In this document: positions 6,700 through 14,608 of the stretch, piece by piece
Position numbering within the stretch: position 1 is the stretch's first letter
How the letters are laid out: every line of letters starts with the position of its first letter
Source: CAVQFD01 sp963724695
Lineage (GTDB): Bacteria; Acidobacteriota; Vicinamibacteria; Vicinamibacterales; CAVVIG01
Assembly (NCBI GenBank): GCA_963724695.1
Contig: CAVRVW010000001.1
Location: forward strand, 1-64,000
Reading direction: 5' to 3'
DNA: 64,000 nucleotides
Program-made: the position numbers and the translations under genes
Notes under the pieces: model-generated
What the model was told of the DNA's origin: nothing
Seen by the model: the letters and a program-made list of their open reading frames with translations, nothing else
Databases searched by the model: none

Positions 6700-6885
6700 G
6701 TGACCTGGGCCGAGGTGATCCGCAAGCTGAAGGCCGCGGGGTTCGTCGAGGTCCGGTCAGGGAAGGGCAGCCACTTGCTGCTGAAGCACGCTACGACCGG
6801 CAAGGAAGTCTGGGTGGCGGTTCACACCAAGAAAGATGCCGGGCGGCTCGGCAATCGCATCCTGCGCGAGGCGGGTGTCGAATGA
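6700..6885 (+). CDS. hicA: HicA family mRNA-interferase toxin
   Basis: The 61-residue protein has the HicA double-stranded-RNA-binding-like fold signature. VIRKLKAAGFVEVRSGKGSH lies near residues 6-25, with the key catalytic His in GKGSHLLLKH, and the end is AGRLGNRILREAGV. Length is typical for the family. The toxin cleaves mRNA in the cytoplasm and is neutralised by HicB. The start is GTG 6700; an ATG at 6690 is immediately out of frame with a stop. The stop overlaps the start of hicB (ATGA), so the two are translationally coupled. Confidence 0.92.
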   Translation: MTWAEVIRKLKAAGFVEVRSGKGSHLLLKHATTGKEVWVAVHTKKDAGRLGNRILREAGVE

Positions 6886-7235
6886 CAATGCTCTATCCGA
6901 TCGTCCTTGAAATCGAAGAGAGCGGCGCCGTGAGCGCCTACGTCCCGGGACTGCCCGTCTATGCTGCGGCCGAGACCCACGCAAAGGCGGAGCGCGCCAT
7001 TCGGGGCGTCTTGACGGAGTACTTGAACTCGCACCCGGCCAGTCGGCCAGACGCACGGGTCCGCGTGGCACGTTTCTCCGACAGCGGGAAGCGGAAGGTT
7101 GATATCGTCGGCGTCGCGGCCCTAGTGGGCGCCCGTCGGAGCGCCACGAAGGCTCGCGCCTCGCGAACCAATGGCCGGCTTGGTGGTCGCCCCCGCGCTG
7201 CCGCCGCCGCCGTTCGGCGCGCCAAGTCTCGCTGA
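6882..7235 (+). CDS. hicB: HicB family antitoxin
   Basis: The N-terminal half (YPIVLEIEESGAVSAYVPGLP, then AERAIRGVLTEYL) is the partial RNase-H-like fold of HicB that wraps the toxin. The C-terminal ~40 residues are Ala/Arg/Lys-rich and contain NGRLGGRPR, a tail seen in many antitoxins instead of a clear helix-turn-helix. It probably contacts DNA. The start ATG overlaps the hicA stop by 4 bases. Binding to the dyad at 6671-6688 would give autoregulation. Confidence 0.9.
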   Translation: MTMLYPIVLEIEESGAVSAYVPGLPVYAAAETHAKAERAIRGVLTEYLNSHPASRPDARVRVARFSDSGKRKVDIVGVAALVGARRSATKARASRTNGRLGGRPRAAAAAVRRAKSR

Positions 7236-7603
7236 GTTCGAGCCCGGAGCGCCTGCGCCGTCGACTCTCTTAAGCGACACGCCTCAGGGAGTCCCTAGCC
7301 CGCAGCCACTCATCCAGCTGGTTCCAACTGGCGAACGTTAGGGTCACTTTCTGTTTCCAAAGGACTTGCCGTCATCGGATTGATCGGCTGAACCCGTCTC
7401 TGGTTGCAGAAGGGATGGTTGCGACTCGACTCGTCTAGCCGATCGGCTTGGCGTTGCGATGCATGGCTCGTCCGACGCGGCCCTTCCACGTGTTCAGCGG
7501 CTACAACGAGCCTCCGCTCAAGCTTGCGCTGGTGGCTACGCGCGACAGGGCGAGATCTTCGTATCCAGCGAGGGTCCGGGGGACTAATCGGGGCGCTGAC
7601 GCG
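7236..7603. other. Intergenic stretch after hicAB
   Basis: About 370 bases hold no supported gene. It contains copy B of the 29-bp repeat (7319-7347). The rest shows no coding signal on either strand and may be remnant DNA. Confidence 0.5.
7319..7347 (+). repeat. 29-bp dispersed repeat, copy B
   Basis: It begins TGGTTCCAACTGGCGA and aligns gap-free with copies A (6541) and C (13133). It lies 84 bases after the hicB stop in the same orientation as copy A, so hicAB sits between direct repeats about 780 bp apart. Confidence 0.6.
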
Positions 7604-7609
7604 TAGAAT
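7604..7609 (+). promoter_or_regulatory. -10 box 6 nt before the start codon, leaderless-type
   Basis: TAGAAT is followed by exactly 6 bases and then the ATG of the DUF1152 gene, with no Shine-Dalgarno. A start site 6-7 bases after the box would fall on the ATG, giving a leaderless mRNA. The same TAGAAT-N6-ATG layout occurs at 52591. Confidence 0.5.
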
Positions 7610-7615
7610 CGCCCG

Positions 7616-8572
7616 ATGATCCCCTCGTTGACGGAGCCGCCGCTGCTTGCGCGACTGCGCCGGCATGCTCGAATCCTGATCGCAGGCGCCGGTGGTGGGT
7701 TCGACGTGTACGCGGGGCTGCCCCTCTACGTCGCCTTGCGGGCCGCCGGACAGGAGGTGTTTCTCGCCAACCTGACGTTCACTTATCTGGGTGAGACCGA
7801 TTGCCGGTACTTGGCGCCTCATCTCGCGGTCGCGACGCGGGAGACGATGGGCGGCGACCGATATTTCCCCGAGCGCCGTCTCGCGGAGTGGCTGCACGAG
7901 GCCGGGTACCCGCCGGCGGTGTACACGTTCGAGAAGGTCGGCGTGCGCCCGCTGCGCGACGCGTACGCACATCTTGTGCGGGAACTGGGTATCAGCGCAG
8001 TAGTGCTGGTCGACGGCGGCACGGACATTCTCATGCGCGGCGACGAGGCGGGGCTCGGCACGCCGGAAGAGGACATGACCAGTCTGGCGGCGGTCTCGAA
8101 GCTGTCTGACGTCGAGACGTTCGTCGCGAGCATCGGCTTCGGCATCGATACGTACCATGGCGTCTGCCACGCCCACGTGCTGGAGAACATCGCGGCGCTC
8201 GAACGGGATGGCGGGTATCTGGGGGCGTTCTCCGTGACCGGCGCGATGCCTGAGGGGCGCGCCTACGTCAGCGCGGTGAGCCACGCGCATAAAGTGACGT
8301 CGGGACGGCCCAGCATCGTCAACGGCAGCATCGCGGCCGCGATCGAGGGCCAGTTCGGCAACGTCCACTTCACGGCGCGTACCGCGGACAGCGAGCTCTT
8401 CATTAACCCGCTGATGGCGATCTACTTTGGGTTCGAGTTGCCCGCGGTGGCGCGGCGATCGCTATACCTCCAACAGCTCGAGAGCACCGAGACGATCTTC
8501 GAAGTCCGTGCGCGCATCGAGGCCTTTCGCAACACCATCACCCCTCGCCCGCGCCGCCATATTCCGCACTAG
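7616..8572 (+). CDS. DUF1152 domain-containing protein
   Basis: The 318-residue cytoplasmic protein covers nearly the whole DUF1152 domain. Near the start is a Gly-rich motif ILIAGAGGGFDVYAGLPL, typical of a nucleotide-binding loop. Further on are VVLVDGGTDILMRGDEAGLGTPEED and a conserved GVCHAH. The biochemical function is not known to me; members are found in varied bacteria and archaea. The gene stands alone, with its own leaderless-type promoter. It is complete, without frameshift. Confidence 0.85.
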   Translation: MIPSLTEPPLLARLRRHARILIAGAGGGFDVYAGLPLYVALRAAGQEVFLANLTFTYLGETDCRYLAPHLAVATRETMGGDRYFPERRLAEWLHEAGYPPAVYTFEKVGVRPLRDAYAHLVRELGISAVVLVDGGTDILMRGDEAGLGTPEEDMTSLAAVSKLSDVETFVASIGFGIDTYHGVCHAHVLENIAALERDGGYLGAFSVTGAMPEGRAYVSAVSHAHKVTSGRPSIVNGSIAAAIEGQFGNVHFTARTADSELFINPLMAIYFGFELPAVARRSLYLQQLESTETIFEVRARIEAFRNTITPRPRRHIPH

Positions 8573-8709
8573 CCCGGCATCACATGGTCGCGCCGGAGAT
8601 CTAGCCAAACCAGAAACGTTGCAATGACGGTCGCGTCGTGTGCGGCCGTATCGTAGTGCGCCATCATCGGACACCCGCTCTCAGCGGTAGGACTCAAGTC
8701 CGCTGGCTG

Positions 8710-9610
8710 TTATCGCAGTTGAACGACACGACATCGCCGTGCCACCGGTTGCCGTGATGACTCCAGCCGGCGCAGCACCTCCCGGGTTGCACGCAGATGA
8801 AACGCACGAATCTTCCCTAGCGCCGAGTGGCTCTGGGGTGGAATCCTCGAAAGGTAGTCTTCGCCCCGAGTATCCACCGTCCAGTCGTTCGCCGGAAAGG
8901 CGGCGCCGCCCAGAAACAGCGACGGCACGCCGCCGACGACCGGCGTGTACTCCACGTTGAACTCGAGGGCAGCCTGGACGTAGCCGGCGATGAACTGCTC
9001 GTCCGACACATCCGACTGCAATGACAGATACGCCCGGCCAAATTGCGTGTACCCGCTGGTGTCGGTGCTGAACAGGTCGGGGTCGATCCGCCCGACGGTT
9101 CGGAACAGCGCCGCCGATCGGGCAATGGACGGCGGCGTGCGGAAGTTCAGAACGACGTATTGCGCCGGAAAGTCGTAGTTCCCCGGATCGTCTGCATCGA
9201 GCAGGAAGCCACTCGCCTGCGACATCACGTAGCCGAGACTGTCGGTCAGAATCCTGATGTCTCCGGCGCTCGCGGCGTTCGGGCCGTCATCGATCACCGT
9301 GTAGACGAACGACGGATTGGTGCGCCCCGCAAACCCTCCCGCCCCCACGGTGAACTGAGTGTTCAAGTTATTGATCGTCGTGATGGCACCGGTCTCCGAT
9401 AGTGCATCGACCACGTGATCGACGATTCCGCACTGGAAGAGGCGCGTGGCAAACGCTTCTCGAACACTGAGCGGTTGTTCGCTGAGCGGTGTCGTGTCGA
9501 TCACCGCAGGATTCGCGAGCGGTTCCACCGACCCGTAAGTGTTGGCGCGAAGGGCGCCGCCCGGCGACAGGAATCAAGACGGCCGTGAGAACGTATGCAG
9601 TGAACTTCAT
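8710..9610 (-). CDS. Secreted protein of unknown function, one frameshift
   Basis: The ATG at 9610 with GGAGG 12 bases upstream begins a clear signal peptide (MKFTAYVLTAVLIPVAG). Near 9555 an extra G in a GGG run breaks the frame. Removing it gives VAGGALRANTYGSVEPLANP and joins directly to the 270-residue frame that ends at 8710. The mature protein is Asp/Ser/Ala-rich, globular and not recognised. It has no obvious catalytic motif, and the last ~40 residues become Arg-rich. The single homopolymer indel looks like a sequencing error. It stands alone, convergent with the DUF1152 gene. Confidence 0.65.
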
Positions 9611-9807
9611 AGGCTCAGAACCTCCCGTCCGGAATCGATTGGAGAGCGGAGTGTATTCGAATTGCGAGCGCGGTGTTCACGACTCGGTAGAGGAAATTTG
9701 AGACGACGCCGCGAATTCGGAACCCCCGGGGCGGCTGGGCCGCAGCGCAGCGCAACACATCAGCTCGGCCAGCTCGACAGGACCCGCGCGCCGTGCTTCG
9801 CTGGCCG

Positions 9808-12800
9808 TCACCGGCTGCTCTGCCGGATCCGGCGATCGACGTCGAGCGGCGTGCCGAGCCGAATCAGGACGATGTCGGTATCGTCGGCCGCGAGCGGTCC
9901 TTTCCGATCGAGGCTTCGGCTGCGAGAGCGCCCGTTGGAAAACGGGAAATTGTTGTCGGAAGCGACGAGAAGCGTGGTCTCGTCCACCACGTGCACGGAC
10001 TCGATGGTGTAGAACGGTAGCCGGAAGAAGTTCATCTCCCCGCCGAGACCCGACGGATCGGGAATCGCCAGCAGGTCGACGAGCTGGGTCTTCGCGACCG
10101 CTCCCTCGCGCGCGGGCGGCAGGGTCAGCAGGAAGATCTTCTTCACCCGCGGCGACACCTCATCGTCGCCCAGGTTGTCGCGCACGATGAGCAGCAGTTG
10201 ATGATCGTTCACCGCCTTCAGCTCGCCGATCGCCAGCGGGCCTGATGGCGGCGCGGTAATCCCCGGATAGACCCTGGCACCGGAGGAGTCGGTGAGGCTC
10301 GCGAGATCCACGGTCTGGCTCGGCGCGTCCAGGCGCACCGTGAAGAACGCAGGCGCGAGCGCACCTTGCGGGATGTCGTACACGTAGAGACGCAGGTCGC
10401 GCGGATCGTCGCCTGCCACGGCGCCCTCGAGCTGCGCGTAGAGCGTCGAACCGTCGGGGCTGATCGCCAGCCCTTCGAAACCGCGGCTCGCGGCCAGCGT
10501 GGGCCGTTCGGCGCGCCCGCGTTGCGAAATCCTGAGGAACGGGTTCTGCGGCGAGCGTACACCCGGAATCTGAACCGGCGGCGCCAGCACGCGCCCGTCG
10601 TCAGCGACGTGAATCAGGAACGGGCCGAATTCCTCGCTCACCCAGAAAGTGCCGTCGGGCGCGCGAACGAACGACTCGGGATCGAGATCGAATCCGGTCA
10701 GGATCCGCGCGGACGGGTCGCCGCCGCACGCAGGCGGCGGGGGCGGCAGCATGTTGAATGAGAAGGCCGGCAGCGGCGTGCCCGTCTGATCGCACACGAT
10801 GGTCCACGGGATTCGACGATCGGGGTCGCGGAGGATTGCGGTGGTCAGGATGCGCGGCCCGGCGGCATCTCCCCAGCGTGGATCGAGCCGGTGGATGACC
10901 AGCTGGAAATCCGCCGAATTCGCACGGGCTCCATATCCGTTGTCGGCCAGCGCCCACCAGGTGCCGTCGCCGGCCGGCACCATGCTCGACACGCCTTGCA
11001 GCGGCTGCCCGGCCAGGTACGGACCCTCCGCCGGCCCACGGACCCCGTTGGCGGCTGCCGTTGCGCGCTCGGCCGAGGTGAAGAACGCCCCCGACGGCGG
11101 AGTGCCCTGCCGGTCGATGCCGGCTGGCAGCACGGTCCGGGCTGCCAGCGTGTACGGCTGCACCGCCTCCTCGGCAACGAGCGACTCGGTCTTGGCGCCC
11201 ATCCCAATGAGAAGCGCTACGAGAATGCGCTGCGCATCGCTCATCCTTCCGCGGCGTTCGACCACTGCGCGCGCGACGTCCGGAAGGTCCGTGATCAACC
11301 CATCGACGCCGTTGGCCATCGACGCAAACATCCAGGCCGGATCGTTGACCGTCCACACGTAGACGCGCTGGCCGGCATGATGCGCCTGCCGTACGAAGGC
11401 GCGCGTCGCCAGGCTGGCCTCGACCGCGAGAAAATCGGCGCCGAGCGAGGTGAGGTCGCCGATGGCCTTTGCGACGAGCACGCCAACGGTCCACGACGGC
11501 CGAAGCTGCTTGAGCCTGCGGACCATGTCGTGATCGAGCGACATGAAGATGGTCTCGTTCGCCACGCCGGCGGCCTCGACGATCTCGACGACGCGCTCTT
11601 CCAGCCGCTGGGAGTGCCCATAGGACTTGAGCTCGACGACGACGCGGACCCGGCCCTTGGAGAGCGCGAACACGTCGGCGAGCGTGGGCACGCGCTCGCC
11701 GGCAAACTGCGGCCCCTTGCGGCTGCCGATGTCGACCGCGCGCAGCGCCGCGGCCGGCGCCTCCCAGATCTTCAGCGGCGATCCGCCCACCTTCATGAGG
11801 TCGCTGTCGTGGACGACCACGACCTCGCCGTCCTCGGACTCCTGCACGTCGAGCTCGACGAAATCGGCGCCAAGATCGGCGCCCAGTCGAAAGGCCGCCA
11901 GCGTGTTCTCGGGCGCCGCGGCCGAGGCGCCGCGGTGCGCGATGACCAGGACCTGTTGATTTCGCCGCGTGACGTTCACGACGACGAGCACGACGCCGAT
12001 CGTGGCGAGGATCGAGACGGCCGCCACGCCGATCCTCACGGCGCGCGGTAATCGGACCGCGCCGCCCCACCGATCCGCGCCCAGCGTCGGGACGGCACCA
12101 GGTTCACGAAGCTTGACCACGCGGAGGTACAACCGGAGCAGCACGAGCGAGAGCATCGAGACGTTCACGACCGCCGCAACCAGGCCAAGCACGCCCCACA
12201 GCAGCACGAGCCCCGTGATGAACCCCAGGAGCGTCTGCATCGAGCCGCTGAAATCCGGCGCCAGAGCGCGGCCGATAAAGTCCGGCACCCACGTGGCGAC
12301 GGCCAGGAGGACCGAGGCGAGGGCGGCCCACATGGCGAGCGCCGCAATGGCAATGGAGCGATGGCCGACCGTCCGCGCGGAGCTCTCGGCCAGCGCGCGC
12401 CGCGGCGAGACGCCCTCGAACAGGACGAGCGGCAGCGCCATCGTCCAGCGCGCGATCGTCCACAACAGGATGACGGCGAGCACGGCCACAATGACGGCCG
12501 CGATCGACACGGCCGTCCAGAACTCGGGAGGCCGTCGGGATAGATAGAAATTGATGTCGTGAGACCGCAGCAGGGTCCAGTAGACGACGCCAACGGCTGC
12601 GGCGAACGGCAGCAGGGCCACGAGCAGACGCGCGACGATGTTCGCCGCCAGGCGGAGTACCAGCAGCGCCCGCGACACGCCAAATACGAGCGCACCTCTG
12701 GCGGTCAGGTGCTGGCCGTTCGCGGCAGCAAGCCCGATCGCCATGAGACACGTCATCTCGAGCGCTGTGATGGCCGTCAGAATCGCACCGACGACGATGA

Positions 12801-13074
12801 GCGCCAGGATGCCCTGTCGCGTGGTGAGGAAGAACGTCGCGATCTCGGTATCGGCGACGACCAACGTTCCGGTGCGCGACATCGCCCATCGCAGCAGGAG
12901 CAGCGTTCCAGGCGTGAGCAGCGCAAACGAAATCAGCTTGTAGGCGAGATCGGTCTGGGCAAGCACGCGCCAGGAATCGCGCAAGTCCCGGATCGCGCCG
13001 ACGATGGCCTGAGTCGTTTCCCGCACGGGTGTCCGGCAAGCATAGGGGCTCTCCGAAACAAACTCAATCGACAC
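9808..13074 (-). CDS. Membrane-anchored glycerophosphodiester phosphodiesterase fused to an esterase/phytase-like domain
   Basis: The 1088-residue intact protein has three parts. Residues ~30-350 are a membrane domain of about eight hydrophobic segments, like the GPDPase membrane domain. Residues ~375-610 are a GDPD catalytic barrel: HRGASAAAPENT near 379-390, FVELDVQ and VVVHDSDL, giving the His-Glu-Asp set that binds metal and cleaves glycerophosphodiesters to glycerol-3-phosphate and alcohol. Residues ~680-1070 resemble the 'esterase-like activity of phytase' propeller domain (LQGVSSMVPAGDGTWWALADNGYG, then SEEFGPFLIHV, RGFEGLAISPDG). Both enzymes release phosphate compounds, so the fusion may be a surface phosphate-scavenging protein. 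No phosphate-regulation site is seen. Start could be internal. Confidence 0.85.
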   Translation of the reverse strand: MSIEFVSESPYACRTPVRETTQAIVGAIRDLRDSWRVLAQTDLAYKLISFALLTPGTLLLLRWAMSRTGTLVVADTEIATFFLTTRQGILALIVVGAILTAITALEMTCLMAIGLAAANGQHLTARGALVFGVSRALLVLRLAANIVARLLVALLPFAAAVGVVYWTLLRSHDINFYLSRRPPEFWTAVSIAAVIVAVLAVILLWTIARWTMALPLVLFEGVSPRRALAESSARTVGHRSIAIAALAMWAALASVLLAVATWVPDFIGRALAPDFSGSMQTLLGFITGLVLLWGVLGLVAAVVNVSMLSLVLLRLYLRVVKLREPGAVPTLGADRWGGAVRLPRAVRIGVAAVSILATIGVVLVVVNVTRRNQQVLVIAHRGASAAAPENTLAAFRLGADLGADFVELDVQESEDGEVVVVHDSDLMKVGGSPLKIWEAPAAALRAVDIGSRKGPQFAGERVPTLADVFALSKGRVRVVVELKSYGHSQRLEERVVEIVEAAGVANETIFMSLDHDMVRRLKQLRPSWTVGVLVAKAIGDLTSLGADFLAVEASLATRAFVRQAHHAGQRVYVWTVNDPAWMFASMANGVDGLITDLPDVARAVVERRGRMSDAQRILVALLIGMGAKTESLVAEEAVQPYTLAARTVLPAGIDRQGTPPSGAFFTSAERATAAANGVRGPAEGPYLAGQPLQGVSSMVPAGDGTWWALADNGYGARANSADFQLVIHRLDPRWGDAAGPRILTTAILRDPDRRIPWTIVCDQTGTPLPAFSFNMLPPPPPACGGDPSARILTGFDLDPESFVRAPDGTFWVSEEFGPFLIHVADDGRVLAPPVQIPGVRSPQNPFLRISQRGRAERPTLAASRGFEGLAISPDGSTLYAQLEGAVAGDDPRDLRLYVYDIPQGALAPAFFTVRLDAPSQTVDLASLTDSSGARVYPGITAPPSGPLAIGELKAVNDHQLLLIVRDNLGDDEVSPRVKKIFLLTLPPAREGAVAKTQLVDLLAIPDPSGLGGEMNFFRLPFYTIESVHVVDETTLLVASDNNFPFSNGRSRSRSLDRKGPLAADDTDIVLIRLGTPLDVDRRIRQSSR

Positions 13075-13132
13075 GGGCCCGGAAGTCGTGCGATTGTCGA
13101 ATGGCCACGAGACGGCTCAGCATGGACCGATC

Positions 13133-13161
13133 TGGTTCCAGCTCGCGACGGTTTGGCTCAC
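13133..13161 (+). repeat. 29-bp dispersed repeat, copy C
   Basis: It begins TGGTTCCAGCTCGCGA and is aligned gap-free with copies A and B. It ends 8 bases before the start codon of the SDR gene, so it may contribute to that gene's upstream region. Confidence 0.6.
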
Positions 13162-13169
13162 TGTTGGTT

Positions 13170-13937
13170 ATGGCTCACATCTTCATCACCGGCAGCACCG
13201 ATGGCTTGGGCCGTGCGGCTGCGCGGGCGCTCATCGACGAGGGCCATCAGGTCGTTCTGCACGCACGGTCTCGCCAGCGAGCCTCCGCGCTCGACGATCT
13301 CGCGCCACGGTCGGCCGGCGTGGTCGTCGGCGATCTTGGCAGCGCCGTCGAGACGAGAAGCGTCGCAGAGCAGGTCAACGCGATCGGACGAGTGGACGCT
13401 GTCATCCACAACGCGGGGATGTCGTCCACGAAGGGCCGATCACCAAGCCCGGAAGGCCACGCGGCCATCCTCGCCGTCAATACGCTGGCGCCCTACATTC
13501 TCACGGCTCTGATCGAGCGTCCGCGCCGGTTGGTGTACCTCAGCAGCAGCATGCATCGTGGCGGCGTCGCCTCGCTGCGCGACGTCGATTGGACTGAGCG
13601 GCGCTGGAACTCCAGCCAGGCGTATTCGGACAGCAAGCTCTATCTGACAGCACTCGCCTTCGCGGTCGCGCGGTGCTGGCCCGACGTTCTGAGCAGTGCC
13701 GTCGACCCGGGCTGGGTTCCGACGAAGATGGGCGGTCCGGGAGCGCCGGACGATTTCGATGAGGGATACCTCACGCAAACGTGGCTTGCCGTCAGCGACG
13801 ATCCCGCGGCGGCGGTCAGCGGCCGATACTGGCATCACCGCCGACCGCAGACCCCGGCCAAGGAAGTGTCTGACGCTCGCTTTCAGGACGAGGTCTGCGC
13901 CAAGCTTGCCGAGTTGACCGGCGTGTCGCTCTTCTGA
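13170..13937 (+). CDS. Short-chain dehydrogenase/reductase
   Basis: The 255-residue protein has the classical SDR pattern. TGSTDGLGRAAA (residues 7-18) is the nucleotide-binding loop. DLGS follows, then NAG near residue 79, a Ser-rich strand (YLSSSM), and the catalytic pair YSDSK near 150-154. It would oxidise or reduce an alcohol/ketone with NAD(P). The substrate is not deducible. The start ATG 13170 puts the fold at the very N-terminus; upstream in-frame ATGs would add low-quality sequence that overlaps repeat copy C. Confidence 0.85.
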   Translation: MAHIFITGSTDGLGRAAARALIDEGHQVVLHARSRQRASALDDLAPRSAGVVVGDLGSAVETRSVAEQVNAIGRVDAVIHNAGMSSTKGRSPSPEGHAAILAVNTLAPYILTALIERPRRLVYLSSSMHRGGVASLRDVDWTERRWNSSQAYSDSKLYLTALAFAVARCWPDVLSSAVDPGWVPTKMGGPGAPDDFDEGYLTQTWLAVSDDPAAAVSGRYWHHRRPQTPAKEVSDARFQDEVCAKLAELTGVSLF

Positions 13938-14037
13938 TCGCCAACGAACTGACCTCGGCCGTCAGCATGTGGCCAGTAGCCGTCATGGAGGGCGGCAGGC
14001 TACACTTCGCCACGAACTGCTTCCAAGGAGGATATGA

Positions 14038-14593
14038 ATGGCGACACGATTCAGGCTGCCTGGCACGGCCGTCGCGGCCATCGCAGGAGCCGTCGTCGCG
14101 ACGGTGCTTTCCACGGCCATCCAGTCAACCGCCCAACAAGCCACAGCCCCGCAGCCCGGTCAGGCCGCGGGCCGGGGGCGCCGCGGCACCACCGGCTCCA
14201 TGCGGACCACAGGGACAGCTGCCCGCAAACCTCTCGAAAAACGTCGATGGAAAATCGCGCTGCTTCGAGGTCCGTATCTACACGGTGGACCAGAGCCGCA
14301 TCGGGACCGGAAACTTCAAGGGCGGCATCAACGAGCTGCACCAGCGGTTCCGTGAAAAGGAAGTGGCGATCTTCAAGAAGCACGGCGCCGAGATCCTCGG
14401 TGTCTGGCAGCAGATGAACAACCCCGACACGCTCGTCTGGATGCTCGCCTATCGCGATCGCGCGCACCGCGACGACGTCTGGGCGAAGTTCAACGCCGAT
14501 CCCGAGTGGACGGCGCTCCGAGCGAAGTACCCGGTCCCCGTCAACGCCAACACGTTCATGATGAGCGCGACCGAATACTCGCCGATGAAGTAG
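14038..14593 (+). CDS. NIPSNAP family secreted/anchored protein, one frameshift
   Basis: The ATG at 14038 follows AAGGAGG, and its first 45 residues hold a hydrophobic signal/anchor (AVAAIAGAVVATVLS). Between about 14190 and 14270 the frame changes. The rest, from CFEVRIYTVDQSR to NTFMMSATEYSPMK, is a NIPSNAP domain, a small ferredoxin-like fold that often occurs singly in bacteria. Function in bacteria is unclear. The gene lies 15 bases upstream of the permease gene and is probably co-transcribed with it. Confidence 0.75.
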
Positions 14594-14608
14594 CTCTGGC
14601 GGTAGCAT

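Noticed and set aside
7319..7347. Repeat copy B as an integron attC site after hicB (GTTAGGG recalls the GTTRRRY core)
   Set aside because: No matching RYYYAAC partner at the right distance and no attC-like arms. The last base of the core does not fit, and copies A and C lack it.
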